From the NCBI GenBank assembly GCA_023700245.1, contig JAJPRE010000014.1, positions 1-39,624 of the forward strand: DNA of 39,624 bases, written 5' to 3'. Below are positions 16,063-25,407 of the stretch, piece by piece. Positions within the stretch are counted from its first letter, which is position 1; every line of letters begins with the position of its first letter. Source of the DNA: Candidatus Thalassarchaeaceae archaeon (GTDB taxonomy: Archaea > Thermoplasmatota > Poseidoniia > Poseidoniales > Thalassarchaeaceae). Made by a program: the position numbers and the translations under genes. Below the pieces are notes generated by a model that ran no database searches, was not told the DNA's origin, and saw only the letters and a list, made by a program, of their open reading frames with translations.

Positions 16063-17676
16063 ATGACCGAATCTGAGCACGACATAGCATTAGAAGATAC
16101 GGATCGTATCAAAGGGCACGCGGCCCTCGTTAATAACGTAAAAGCCGCTGTTGCACTGGCTGGAGCAGTAAGATCAACACTTGGCCCCAGAGGATTAGAT
16201 AAAATGCTAGTTGAAGAGGGAGGGACTACTATTGTTACTAATGATGGAGTTACGGTCCTCGAGAATGCTAAGGTCGAACATCCCACTGCTCAGTTACTAA
16301 TATCTACTTCTTCTTCACAGGACAAGTCGGCTAGAGATGGGACTACAACTACAGTTCTATTAATGGCTGAAATTTTACAAAATTCATTAGAATTAGTAAG
16401 GATGGGCATTCACCCTACCGTAATTATTAACGGCTACAGAATAGCCTTAGAAGAGTCAATTCTAGAATTGTCTAACATTTCAAAAGAAATTTCTGAAGAT
16501 ATTTCTGAATATGCTATAGTTTCAACCTCATTAGCAGGTAAAATTGAGTCGTCAGTTACTTCTATGCTAACGAATTATGCCATAGAAGCCGCAAATATAC
16601 TTTCTTCCGAAGAAGGAGGAGAAGATTTAGAAAGATTACGAGTAAAAAGACTGCAAGTTGGCAATGGAGGAATTAAAGATTCAAAATTAATTCATGGATT
16701 AGTTTTGCCAAAATCAAGATTAGACTTGGAAACACTAGCATTCTCGAATGGCGGTAAAATCGCAATAATTGATGGTGGTTTGGAAAATAAAAAAATAGAT
16801 ATGGATGCTTCGATAGAAATAACAAGTATTGGCTCATTAAAGGAATTTCATAATAGAGATTTAGAAAAAATAAAAATATTAGTTGAACATCTTAAATCGT
16901 TTGGTATTGATTTATTAATTGTTAGAGATGGCGTGGCCGACGAAGCCATTACTCCATTGAAAAATGCTGGAATTACTACTTACAGGAGATTAGAGAGGCG
17001 AGATTTAGAATTATTATCAAAGATGACTGGTGCTAATCCAGTAAGAAATCCTTTAAATTTAAAATTTGAGGATATAGGCAATTATGCTAAACGTTCAGAG
17101 AAGTTAATTTCGGATGTTAAGCATACCACCATAGAAGGAGATATTGGAGGAGGTATGACATTTGTAATTAGAGGATCTAGTCCAGAAATTAGAAATGAAA
17201 TGAAGCGAGCATTTGATGATGCTTTGGGCGTGGCTCATAGGCTCAAAAGAAATCCATCGATATTACCCGGAGGAGGGGCAACTCACATACATCTTGCTAG
17301 GCACCTTCGTATATTTGCTACTAGTCAATCCGGCCGTGAACAATTAGCAATTGAGGCTTATGCAGCCGCATTAGAAATAATACCAAGAGTTTTGGCAGAG
17401 AATTGCGGCATGGATCCAATTGATGCCATCTTATCATTATCTGCTGCTCAGAATAATGAATTAGAAGACGGTCCGTGGATAGGGCTAGATGTTCAGTCAG
17501 GTAAAAATATCAATATGATGAACGCAGGAATATTGGATCCATTATTTGTTGCAAAACATGCATTAACAGGTGCGACTGAAGCGGCGATAAATGTTCTTCG
17601 TATAGATGATGTATTGTGGGCAAAACAGGATGCTCAGACTCCAGATTGGCAAAATGAACTAAATGAAGAAGATTAA
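16063..17676 (+). CDS. ths: thermosome subunit (group II chaperonin)
   Basis: 537 residues from ATG 16063. The frame extends to a GTG at 15958, but the extra 35 residues match nothing typical and conserved sequence begins just after Met16063 ([13 protein letters not shown]). Hallmarks include [18 protein letters not shown], the apical domain, PGGGAT and [14 protein letters not shown], and the C-terminal [13 protein letters not shown]. The usual GDGTT nucleotide-binding motif reads RDGTT, keeping the Asp but changing the first Gly to Arg, and PGGGATE reads PGGGATH. The acidic C-terminus lacks the Gly-Met tail seen in many thermosomes. An ATP-driven cytoplasmic folding ring is expected, perhaps as one subunit type of a hetero-oligomer. 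Divergent from the dnaK operon. Confidence 0.95.
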   Translation: MTESEHDIALEDTDRIKGHAALVNNVKAAVALAGAVRSTLGPRGLDKMLVEEGGTTIVTNDGVTVLENAKVEHPTAQLLISTSSSQDKSARDGTTTTVLLMAEILQNSLELVRMGIHPTVIINGYRIALEESILELSNISKEISEDISEYAIVSTSLAGKIESSVTSMLTNYAIEAANILSSEEGGEDLERLRVKRLQVGNGGIKDSKLIHGLVLPKSRLDLETLAFSNGGKIAIIDGGLENKKIDMDASIEITSIGSLKEFHNRDLEKIKILVEHLKSFGIDLLIVRDGVADEAITPLKNAGITTYRRLERRDLELLSKMTGANPVRNPLNLKFEDIGNYAKRSEKLISDVKHTTIEGDIGGGMTFVIRGSSPEIRNEMKRAFDDALGVAHRLKRNPSILPGGGATHIHLARHLRIFATSQSGREQLAIEAYAAALEIIPRVLAENCGMDPIDAILSLSAAQNNELEDGPWIGLDVQSGKNINMMNAGILDPLFVAKHALTGATEAAINVLRIDDVLWAKQDAQTPDWQNELNEED

Positions 17677-17677
17677 G

Positions 17678-18631
17678 TTAATCGCTAAGGTTATCGAGCA
17701 TAGAGTCGACGATTCTGTTCAAATCATATTTTGCTTTCCAACTCCAGTCTTCTTTTGCAAATGAATCATTGATTGAATCGGGCCATGAATCAGCATATTT
17801 TTGCCTAATATCTGGAAAGAAATTACATGTGAAACCATCAACTTTGTCTTTTATTGTATCGACTAATTCTTGAGCAGTAAATGATAATCCAGATACATTA
17901 TATCCTGGCCTAGATTTTCCAATCGATTCGATTGGAGAATCCATCAGTTCCAAGGTGGCTCTAATTGCATCATCCATATACATCATCGGCAATCTTGTTT
18001 CTGGCTTAACAAAGCAATCATAATGTCCGTGATTTAATGCAGCTTGAAAAATCTCGACTGCATAATCAGTAGTTCCTCCTCCAGCCGGAGATTTCCAAGA
18101 AATTAAACCAGGATACCTTAGCCCCCTAGCATCTACATTATATTTTGTCCAATAGTCATTAATTAAATTCTCACCAATAACTTTGGTCTCACCATAAACA
18201 GTAGTTGGATTCAGAGGAGTATTTTGAGGAGCATGTTTTGGGGCGTCTGGGCCAAAAACAGCTATTGAAGATGGAGCATAAACTTTCAGATTATTGGACT
18301 TGGCTGTTTCCAACACTGAAATCACGCCCCCGATATTTATTTTCCTGCATAAGTCTGGCTTTTTTTCACCAACAGCAGACAGCATTGCCCCCAAATGAAA
18401 TATTTTTCTTATATCATAATCTTTTACAATTTTGTCCATAGAATCAATATCAAGAACACTCAATAATTCAAATGGCCCATTAGTTACTCCGGAGTGGTCA
18501 GAAAGTTGTCTGATATCTGTTGCCAAAACATTTTCATTACCATATCTTTGTCTCAATTCATCTACTAAGTCAGTACCTATTTGTCCCAAAGCACCCGTGA
18601 CCATGATACGGTTTGCTTCCGGCGCGAACAT
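17678..18631 (-). CDS. tdh: L-threonine 3-dehydrogenase, short-chain dehydrogenase type
   Basis: 317 residues of an extended-SDR enzyme. The Rossmann motif GALGQIG lies at 13-19, and the catalytic YGETK at 146-150 is preceded by APSSIAVFG. The segments RYPGLISWKSPAGGGTTDYA and CFVKPETRLPMMYMDDA are characteristic of SDR-type threonine dehydrogenases rather than of UDP-glucose epimerases. It oxidises L-threonine to 2-amino-3-ketobutyrate with NAD, feeding glycine and acetyl-CoA formation. No 2-amino-3-ketobutyrate CoA ligase gene is in the window. ATG 18631 is supported by GAGGAAC just upstream; Met10 is the alternative. Its stop lies one base from the thermosome stop. The promoter region shares a palindrome with pyrG. 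Confidence 0.88.
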   Translation of the reverse strand: MFAPEANRIMVTGALGQIGTDLVDELRQRYGNENVLATDIRQLSDHSGVTNGPFELLSVLDIDSMDKIVKDYDIRKIFHLGAMLSAVGEKKPDLCRKINIGGVISVLETAKSNNLKVYAPSSIAVFGPDAPKHAPQNTPLNPTTVYGETKVIGENLINDYWTKYNVDARGLRYPGLISWKSPAGGGTTDYAVEIFQAALNHGHYDCFVKPETRLPMMYMDDAIRATLELMDSPIESIGKSRPGYNVSGLSFTAQELVDTIKDKVDGFTCNFFPDIRQKYADSWPDSINDSFAKEDWSWKAKYDLNRIVDSMLDNLSD

Positions 18632-18666
18632 GTTCCTCGGTTAGGTACTCGATAAATGAACCTAAA

Positions 18667-18699
18667 GTAACATTGTTACATTTCGTCATAGACAATGTT
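18667..18699. promoter_or_regulatory. inverted-repeat cluster in the tdh/pyrG divergent promoter
   Basis: GTAACATTGTTAC (18667-18679) is a perfect 6-1-6 palindrome. The word AACATTGT within it recurs in opposite orientation as ACAATGTT at 18692-18699. The pair lies in the 107-base gap between two divergent start codons, upstream of a likely tdh TATA-like run (about 18648-18655). It looks like a two-site operator. Confidence 0.4.
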
Positions 18700-18738
18700 G
18701 ATATGTCTAGCATACACGCTTTTGACCCTGTTGATTAG

Positions 18739-20394
18739 ATGAAGTATGTTGTTGTAACCGGAGGCGTCCTGTCAGGACTAGGAAAAGGAGTTACTGCGAG
18801 TAGCATAGGAGTATTACTAAAATCAGCAGGATTAAGCGTTACTGCAATAAAAATAGATCCATATGTAAATAGTGATGCTGGGACCATGAGTCCGTTTGAA
18901 CATGGAGAAGTTTTTGTCTTAGATGACGGAGGCGAAGCTGATCTTGATCTCGGTAATTATGAGAGATTTTTAGATATTTCACTTTCTAAAGATAATAATA
19001 TTACAACAGGTAAGGTTTACTCGTCAGTCATAGAAAAAGAAAGAAGAGGAGATTATTTAGGAAAAACAGTACAGGTTGTCCCTCACATAACAGATGAAAT
19101 TCAAGACTGGATTGAGAGAGTATCTCATTTGCCGAGTGACAATACAGATTCCATCCCAGATGCTTGTGTGATTGAGCTAGGAGGTACAGTTGGAGATATT
19201 GAAAGTGCCCCGTTTATTGAATCTTTAAGGCAGTTTCAATTTAGAGTAGGGAAAGAAAACATATGTTTTGTCCATGTTAGCTTAGTTCCTGTAATGGGGC
19301 CTGTTGGTGAACAGAAGACTAAACCTACTCAACATACGGTCAAGGAGTTAAGGGGATTAGGAATAATTCCTGATATTTTGGTATGTAGATCTGAAGTTCC
19401 ATTAATTGAAGATACTCGCGAAAAATTAGCTGCTTTTTGCCATGTATCTCCCAACGCTGTTGTCTCTGCCCATGATGTTTCAAATATCTATCAAGTACCA
19501 ATTATGATGGAAAAACAAGGCGTAAGTGAGATACTATCTAAAAAACTTTATTTTGAATTGCCAGATGATAGGAGTTTATTGGTTGATTGGAAAATTATGG
19601 CCGATCACGTTGATTCATTGGAAGAGGAAGTACATATTGCAATGGTAGGTAAATACACTGGATTATCAGATTCTTACCTCAGTGTAATAAAGGCCTTACA
19701 GCATTCATCTTATAGTGTAGGTAGAAAATTAATTATTGATTGGATAGAGTCAGTGAATCTCGAAGATGAAATTAAAAAATCGGATTCTAAAATGTATGAT
19801 CATTCTTGGAAAATATTAAAACAAGCCGATGGAATCTTAGTTCCTGGAGGATTTGGAAGTAGGGGCATTGAAGGTAAAATTCTTGCAGCCAAGTATGCCC
19901 GAGAGAATAAAGTACCATATCTAGGGGTGTGCCTAGGATTGCAGATTGCAACAATTGAATTTTGTAGGAACGTACTCGGAATGAAGAATGCTAATTCAAC
20001 TGAATTTGTTGAAGATTCAAAAAATCCTGTTATTATTTTTATGCCAGAAATATCCAAAACACACATGGGAGGTACGATGAGACTTGGAACCAAACCCACT
20101 CTATTTTTGGTTGAGGACTGCAAAATACGTAGATTATATGGAAATAAACCATATGTTGATGAAAGGCATAGACATAGATATGAAGTTAATCCTGAGTTAA
20201 TAGGCAGAATTGAAAGTGCTGGATTAGTTTTTGTTGGCAAGGATGAAACTGGTCAGCGATGCGAGATAATGGAATTGAATGATCATCCATATTATATCGG
20301 TACGCAATATCATCCAGAATTTAAATCGAGACCCAATAGGCCAAGTCCCCCTTTCCTTGGATTATTAAAAGCAGCGTGCGGTATCGAAATCTAA
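18739..20394 (+). CDS. pyrG: CTP synthase
   Basis: 551 residues, normal for PyrG, which makes CTP from UTP, ATP and glutamine. The N-terminal synthase domain has [15 protein letters not shown] (8-22), the CTP/UTP site around [20 protein letters not shown], and [13 protein letters not shown]. The C-terminal class I glutamine amidotransferase has the nucleophile C398 in GVCLGLQ and the His/Glu pair in QYHPEF. The start is ATG 18739 directly ahead of KYVVVTGGV, the usual PyrG beginning. It is divergent from tdh and convergent with the NAD kinase-like gene, whose stop codon overlaps its own by four bases (CTAA). Confidence 0.97.
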   Translation: MKYVVVTGGVLSGLGKGVTASSIGVLLKSAGLSVTAIKIDPYVNSDAGTMSPFEHGEVFVLDDGGEADLDLGNYERFLDISLSKDNNITTGKVYSSVIEKERRGDYLGKTVQVVPHITDEIQDWIERVSHLPSDNTDSIPDACVIELGGTVGDIESAPFIESLRQFQFRVGKENICFVHVSLVPVMGPVGEQKTKPTQHTVKELRGLGIIPDILVCRSEVPLIEDTREKLAAFCHVSPNAVVSAHDVSNIYQVPIMMEKQGVSEILSKKLYFELPDDRSLLVDWKIMADHVDSLEEEVHIAMVGKYTGLSDSYLSVIKALQHSSYSVGRKLIIDWIESVNLEDEIKKSDSKMYDHSWKILKQADGILVPGGFGSRGIEGKILAAKYARENKVPYLGVCLGLQIATIEFCRNVLGMKNANSTEFVEDSKNPVIIFMPEISKTHMGGTMRLGTKPTLFLVEDCKIRRLYGNKPYVDERHRHRYEVNPELIGRIESAGLVFVGKDETGQRCEIMELNDHPYYIGTQYHPEFKSRPNRPSPPFLGLLKAACGIEI

Positions 20395-21539
20395 TCAATA
20401 GAAACTGGTAAAACCCGGGTGGTACGATATCCTTGCAGCACCTTCATGTACTTTTTTGAAGCAAAATCTGAGTCCAAGGCTTCATCTCCCGTCTCTATTC
20501 TCAATTTTCTTACAGTCAAAAGTTTTGCAGGAGTAACTATTCCCAAAATTTTATCAATTCCTATTTTACGAATTACGTTTGGAGATAATTGTAAATTACC
20601 TCTTCCAATCAAAAAACCTTGCCCCCCCATTGGAGAAAGTAAAACTATTATTTCTCCCTTGTGTAATGATATTATTTCTAATAATCCCTTTTCATCCAAA
20701 TCCAATCCGATTATTTTTTTCCCAAGTGTTGCATCCATTCCAAGCGTGGTTAAAGTAAAACCTAAAAACTCTCCAATTGTACTTAATGTTCCTCCTGAAC
20801 CCCATATTATTAATGTATTATCATTAATGAGAATTTCATTTATATGATCTGCTAAACCTTCAATAATCTCCTCTTCACCAGATATTTCAACTCTCTGTTT
20901 GGAACCTTGCATCCAACGAGGACTTGAGGGCGTAATGGCTTCTGCATAATGCCTAACAACCCAATCACCATTTCTGTAACGCTCTTCATCTAAATCTAAA
21001 ACTTCAGTACTTGCAACTAGCAAGTCGCCTCGCATCCAAGCAGAAAGAACTTCAGCAGCAGCCTTAGGAGAAGCAGCGAAAGATCCAGAATACATTTTTA
21101 CTCCCGTGGGAACTCCTATTACAGGTTTTTTAGGGCAACCCAATTTGTCTAATTCCGCCATAATATCTCGAGTAGTTCCATCACCACCTGCATAAATAAG
21201 TAAATCAATTCCATGCTTAATTACACCTTTAACAGCATTTTGAGTATCATTAAAAGTAGTATCTCCTGAAGATTCGTGAACTTCAATTATTGATCCAATA
21301 TTAGTCCCTAAAGGTATCCAGTCTGTACCCATTCTACCCTTACTAGTTATCCATGATATTTCTTCAAACTTTCCGCGATATAGATTTAGAAAATGATTTA
21401 GAAATAATTCAAGTCTTGGCCCTGATCTATCGCTGGCTCCAAGAGATCTGGCGATCTCTGCCTGGCCGTCTGAACCTTTGAGACCAAGTTTTCCCCCCAA
21501 TCCTGCATCCGGATTTACAATCAACCCTAACCTAAACAT
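20391..21539 (-). CDS. ATP-NAD kinase family protein (COG3199 type)
   Basis: 382 residues. The N-terminus [17 protein letters not shown] and the central GGDGTTRD (118-125) are typical of the COG3199 branch of the NAD-kinase/diacylglycerol-kinase superfamily, followed by [11 protein letters not shown]. These proteins are predicted to phosphorylate NAD using ATP or polyphosphate. The length exceeds that of ordinary archaeal NadK (about 250-280), as expected for COG3199. Physiologically it would make NADP, complementing NadA in this window; biochemical proof for the branch is thin, so the substrate is a family inference. It shares a 52-base divergent promoter with carbamate kinase and probably yields a leaderless transcript. 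Confidence 0.85.
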   Translation of the reverse strand: MFRLGLIVNPDAGLGGKLGLKGSDGQAEIARSLGASDRSGPRLELFLNHFLNLYRGKFEEISWITSKGRMGTDWIPLGTNIGSIIEVHESSGDTTFNDTQNAVKGVIKHGIDLLIYAGGDGTTRDIMAELDKLGCPKKPVIGVPTGVKMYSGSFAASPKAAAEVLSAWMRGDLLVASTEVLDLDEERYRNGDWVVRHYAEAITPSSPRWMQGSKQRVEISGEEEIIEGLADHINEILINDNTLIIWGSGGTLSTIGEFLGFTLTTLGMDATLGKKIIGLDLDEKGLLEIISLHKGEIIVLLSPMGGQGFLIGRGNLQLSPNVIRKIGIDKILGIVTPAKLLTVRKLRIETGDEALDSDFASKKYMKVLQGYRTTRVLPVSID

Positions 21540-21560
21540 AGTATCCGGTAGGGATAGACG

Positions 21561-21568
21561 TTATTATC
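21561..21568. promoter_or_regulatory. shared TATA-like element of nadK-like gene and carbamate kinase
   Basis: TTATTATC is the only AT-rich block in the 52-base gap. Its centre lies about 27 bases before the carbamate kinase ATG (21592) and about 26 bases before the opposite ATG (21539), the classical TATA-to-TSS distance on both sides. Confidence 0.5.
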
Positions 21569-21591
21569 GCTACATACCCGTTGCGCATGAC

Positions 21592-22500
21592 ATGAGAGTT
21601 GTTGTTGCACTAGGAGGAAATGCACTCTTGCGTAGAGGAGAGGCTTTAACATCTGAAAATCAAAGACGAAATGTGAAGATTGCTGCAAAATCAATTGCAC
21701 CTCTGATTAGTAAATATCAGGTAGTAATAACACACGGTAATGGCCCACAAGTTGGCCTATTATCACTTCAATCATCAGCATATAAAGAAGTCAAAGCTTA
21801 TCCTTTGGATGTTTTAGGAGCTCAAACAGAAGGTATGATCGGATATATGATTGAGCAAGAGTTGGGGAACTTGCTACCAATTGAAGTCCCCTTTGCAACA
21901 ATATTAACAATGGTCGAGGTTGATCCAGAAGATCCTGCATTTGATAATCCGACAAAACCAATAGGTCCAGTTTATACAAAGAAAGAAGCACAAGAATTAG
22001 CAAAGGAAAGAGGTTGGACAATAGCGCCTGATGGAGATAAATGGAGGAGAACAGTGCCTTCCCCAATTCCTCAAAGAATTTTTGAATTAAGACCCATCCA
22101 TTGGTTATTAGAAAAAGGGACAGTAGTAATTTGTGCTGGTGGAGGCGGGATTCCGACGATGTATGAAAAAGATGGTACATTGAAGGGTGTTGAAGTAGTC
22201 ATAGACAAAGATAGAGCTAGTGCGTTATTAGCAATACAAATTAATGCAAGAGTATTAATTTTGGCGACTGATTCCGATGGAGTTTACTTGAATTGGGGGA
22301 CTAAAGATGCAAGAAAATTGGATAAAATTACGCCACAGGAAATTGAAAAATATAAATTCGACGAGGGGTCAATGGGGCCCAAGGTCGAGGCTGCATGTGA
22401 TTTTGTAAATAAAACAGGAGAAAGAGCTGTGATTGGATCTTTAACAGACTTAGAAAAAATGATTACTGGCGAGGCTGGTACACAATTTATTATGCCTTAA
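21592..22500 (+). CDS. arcC: carbamate kinase
   Basis: 302 residues from ATG 21592; a longer frame to 21478 overlaps the divergent gene and adds unrelated sequence, while conserved sequence starts at [16 protein letters not shown]. Further motifs are [48 protein letters not shown] and [10 protein letters not shown], all canonical. It interconverts carbamoyl phosphate plus ADP with ATP plus carbamate (ammonia plus CO2), either generating ATP during arginine, agmatine or purine breakdown or trapping ammonia. No ornithine carbamoyltransferase or deiminase is in the window; the ureohydrolase upstream releases urea, not carbamoyl phosphate, so the two need not be linked. ThrRS follows after 76 bases. 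Confidence 0.95.
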   Translation: MRVVVALGGNALLRRGEALTSENQRRNVKIAAKSIAPLISKYQVVITHGNGPQVGLLSLQSSAYKEVKAYPLDVLGAQTEGMIGYMIEQELGNLLPIEVPFATILTMVEVDPEDPAFDNPTKPIGPVYTKKEAQELAKERGWTIAPDGDKWRRTVPSPIPQRIFELRPIHWLLEKGTVVICAGGGGIPTMYEKDGTLKGVEVVIDKDRASALLAIQINARVLILATDSDGVYLNWGTKDARKLDKITPQEIEKYKFDEGSMGPKVEAACDFVNKTGERAVIGSLTDLEKMITGEAGTQFIMP

Positions 22501-22576
22501 TCTATAGTTTGGATATTGTTTTGTATAAATGTCTTCATATCATAAAGGTTTCTCGCCTTTAATAGAGGAGTGTCCC

Positions 22577-24529
22577 ATGTCAATACTAAATGTTGAAATT
22601 GACAATAATGAAGTTCGTCAATATGAAGCTGGAATTACTTTTGGAGATATCATTAAAGATGTTTTTGGACGTAAATCTGGTTCAGTCGCAGTATTAGTAA
22701 ATGGCATAGAAAAAGATATGTCACAGTCTCTTAAAACAGACTGTAAAATAGAGCCAATCTATGGTGAATCTGAAGCAGGATTGTATATCCTAAGACATTC
22801 ATGCGCACACTTACTGGCGCAGGCAGTAACAGAATTATTTCCAGATGCTAAACCTACAATTGGCCCTCCAATCGATCATGGATTTTACTATGACTTTTAT
22901 ATGGATTCAATTGGCGATGAAGAATTAAAAAAAATTGAAGAAAGAATGAAAGAAATAATGAAGCAAAATCAACCAATTTCAAGAGAAGAACACAGTAATG
23001 AATCATTACGAGAGATATTTATAGATAATCAATTTAAGATAGAAATTATTGATGAAAAAATAGGACATGAAACAGGTTCATCAATATATAAGCAGGGAAA
23101 TTTTGTCGATTTATGCAGGGGCCCCCATGTTTCTTTTACATCGCAATTACGATGGTTTAAATTAACTAGTACAAGTCAAGCATATTGGCGTGCTGACTCA
23201 AAAAAAGAATCATTAACAAGAATATATGGTATGTGTTTTGCGACTAAAGAAGGATTAAAAAATAGAGAGAAGCAACTGCAAGAAGCTGCTAAAAGAGATC
23301 ACAAAAAAATAGGTAAAGAAATGGAATTATACATGATTGATGAGATGATTGGTAGAGGATTACCAGTGTGGCTCCCAAATGGAGAAATAATAAAGTCTTC
23401 AATTGAGAAATTTGCTCTAGAAACAGAAGATACATACGGATACCAGCGAGTAACAACTCCTGTGCTAGGGAAAAAACAACTTTTTGAAACAAGTGGCCAT
23501 TTACCTCATTATGCAGAGGGGATGTATCCTCCAATGAAAATGGACGATGGAGAATATTATCTCAAAGCAATGAATTGCCCAATGCATCACTTGGTTTATA
23601 GAAATAAAAAACGTTCCTATAGAGATTTACCGATTAGAATTGCAGAATATGGTACAGTTTATAGAAATGAATTATCCGGTACTTTAGCTGGATTACTAAG
23701 AGTCAGAATGCTATCAATGAATGATGCTCATATTTATTGTACATTGGATCAGGTGGCTGGAGAGTTTGCTAATAATATAAAGATGGTACAAGATTATTAC
23801 AGAACATTTGGATTTGAAGATTATTATTTTAGACTTTCTTTATGGGATCCTGAAAATAAAAATAAGTACATTGATCAACCGGAAAACTGGGAAGCCACAC
23901 AAAACCATCTGAGGAGTATATTGGATGATTTGGGAGTCCCTTATACAGAAAGTATTGGCGAAGCAGCATTCTATGGTCCGAAAGTTGACATACAGTTTAC
24001 AACAGCAATAGGGCGAGAAGAATCAATGTCCACAATTCAGTTAGATTTCGCAGCTAAAGAACGTTTTGGATTGACATATACTGATGAGACTGGGTCAGAT
24101 AATGATGAAGTTTTCGTAATTCACCGCGCACCTCTTTCTACTCATGAAAGATTTGTTGCCTTCTTAATAGAGCATTGGTCAGGTAATTTTCCTACTTGGC
24201 TATCTCCAATTCAAGTACAAATTATAACAATCTCTGAGAAACATCAAGAATATGCCAATAACTTGGCGCAGATGCTTAAGGAAGTAGGGGTAAGGGCAAA
24301 TACGGATACTTCAGATAACACCATTGGCAAGAAAATAAGAATACACAGAACCATGAGGCCGGCCTATATGGTAATTATTGGTGATGAAGAATCCATCAAT
24401 GGAACTGTTTCAATTAGAGCCAGAGATGGGCGTCAGAGGAATGGAATGGCATTGAATGAATTTATTGAAGAAATTTCATTAGAAAATACTAATCGTAAAA
24501 CTACATTAAATTTGGTACAAGATAAATGA
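22577..24529 (+). CDS. thrS: threonyl-tRNA synthetase, bacterial (TGS-domain) type
   Basis: 650 residues from ATG 22577, which has a strong GAGGAGTG ribosome-binding site; an upstream frame to 22529 adds 16 unconserved residues. Domains in order: TGS (about 1-62), the second additional editing domain with its RHSCAHLLAQ motif and CRGPH, the class II catalytic core, and the C-terminal anticodon-binding domain. Zinc-ligand segments are AMNCPMHH, NDAHIYC and HRAPLSTHERF. Motif 2 reads YRNELSGTLAGLLRVRMLS. It charges tRNA-Thr. Most euryarchaea instead carry an archaeal ThrRS with a DTD-like N-terminal editing domain, so this is a bacterial-type enzyme, presumably acquired by transfer. TrhO follows 10 bases downstream in one operon. 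Confidence 0.96.
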   Translation: MSILNVEIDNNEVRQYEAGITFGDIIKDVFGRKSGSVAVLVNGIEKDMSQSLKTDCKIEPIYGESEAGLYILRHSCAHLLAQAVTELFPDAKPTIGPPIDHGFYYDFYMDSIGDEELKKIEERMKEIMKQNQPISREEHSNESLREIFIDNQFKIEIIDEKIGHETGSSIYKQGNFVDLCRGPHVSFTSQLRWFKLTSTSQAYWRADSKKESLTRIYGMCFATKEGLKNREKQLQEAAKRDHKKIGKEMELYMIDEMIGRGLPVWLPNGEIIKSSIEKFALETEDTYGYQRVTTPVLGKKQLFETSGHLPHYAEGMYPPMKMDDGEYYLKAMNCPMHHLVYRNKKRSYRDLPIRIAEYGTVYRNELSGTLAGLLRVRMLSMNDAHIYCTLDQVAGEFANNIKMVQDYYRTFGFEDYYFRLSLWDPENKNKYIDQPENWEATQNHLRSILDDLGVPYTESIGEAAFYGPKVDIQFTTAIGREESMSTIQLDFAAKERFGLTYTDETGSDNDEVFVIHRAPLSTHERFVAFLIEHWSGNFPTWLSPIQVQIITISEKHQEYANNLAQMLKEVGVRANTDTSDNTIGKKIRIHRTMRPAYMVIIGDEESINGTVSIRARDGRQRNGMALNEFIEEISLENTNRKTTLNLVQDK

Positions 24530-24539
24530 TATTGATAGC

Positions 24540-25355
24540 ATGATTGTAAATATTACAGGATATAGATTTGTGGACCTCCATGATCCTGAAGAAATGAAAG
24601 TACGTTTCTTAGAAGAATGCTTAGATTTAGAATTAAAAGGAACTGTTTTGTTAAGTAATAATGGAATAAATTTTTATGTAGCAGGAAGTCAAAAATCGAT
24701 TGATGAATTTGAAAAATTTATTGGACAGGATGAGCGCTTGCTTGACATACCTCTAAAAAAAAGTTACACTGAATATCAACCATTTAGAAGGATGATTGTA
24801 AAAAAGAAAAAGGAAATAATTTCATTGGGACTTTCTGATGTTAGGCCAATTGAACATACTAGCCAGTCCATTAGTCCAACTAACCTTAAGCAATGGTTGG
24901 ATGAAAATAAAGATTTTATCCTACTTGATACAAGAAATGATTACGAATTAAGAGTAGGGAGTTTTGAAAAAGCCATTGATCTAAATATTAAGACATTTAG
25001 AGACTTTCCTAATGCAATTAATGATTTAGATGTAGATAAAACAAAAACTGTAGTCATGTTTTGCACTGGAGGAATACGATGTGAAAAAGCATCAGTAGTT
25101 ATGGAAAATGAAGGATGGGAAAATGTCCTACAGCTTGAGGGAGGAATTCTAAATTATTTTCAAGAATGCGGAGGTCAACATTGGGATGGCGATTGTTTTG
25201 TTTTTGATCAACGAGTTGCAGTTAATCCAAATTTAGAAGAAACCGAAATAGAAATGTGTTTTATATGTAGAGAACCATTAACATTGGAAGAGCAAAATTC
25301 AGAAGAATATGTAATAATGAAACATTGTCCGTATTGTATAAATGAAGAAAAATAG
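24540..25355 (+). CDS. trhO: tRNA uridine(34) hydroxylase TrhO (rhodanese-domain, YceA family)
   Basis: 271 residues. An N-terminal acylphosphatase-like domain (1-95) is followed by a rhodanese domain (about 110-215) with active-site loop CTGGIRCEKA (C175, C181) and LLDTRNDYE. Members hydroxylate U34 of tRNAs to 5-hydroxyuridine, aiding wobble decoding. The C-terminal tail carries two CxxC pairs (C240/C243 and C263/C266), a likely zinc or metal knuckle found in longer family members. It starts 10 bases after thrS, so both genes act on tRNA from one message. Like ThrRS it is of bacterial type and may have been acquired with it. Confidence 0.88.
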   Translation: MIVNITGYRFVDLHDPEEMKVRFLEECLDLELKGTVLLSNNGINFYVAGSQKSIDEFEKFIGQDERLLDIPLKKSYTEYQPFRRMIVKKKKEIISLGLSDVRPIEHTSQSISPTNLKQWLDENKDFILLDTRNDYELRVGSFEKAIDLNIKTFRDFPNAINDLDVDKTKTVVMFCTGGIRCEKASVVMENEGWENVLQLEGGILNYFQECGGQHWDGDCFVFDQRVAVNPNLEETEIEMCFICREPLTLEEQNSEEYVIMKHCPYCINEEK

Positions 25356-25359
25356 ATAG

Positions 25360-25382
25360 CACATATTAACAGAGTTTATGTG
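25360..25382. repeat. inverted repeat CACATA-N11-TATGTG downstream of trhO
   Basis: Perfect six-base arms at 25360-25365 and 25377-25382, extendable with a G-U pair, followed on the plus strand by TTTT. It sits in the 52-base gap between trhO and the next gene. It may be a weak terminator hairpin for the thrS-trhO message or an operator for the following gene. Confidence 0.3.
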
Positions 25383-25407
25383 TTTTGATTACTTCGAATT
25401 ATAAAAC

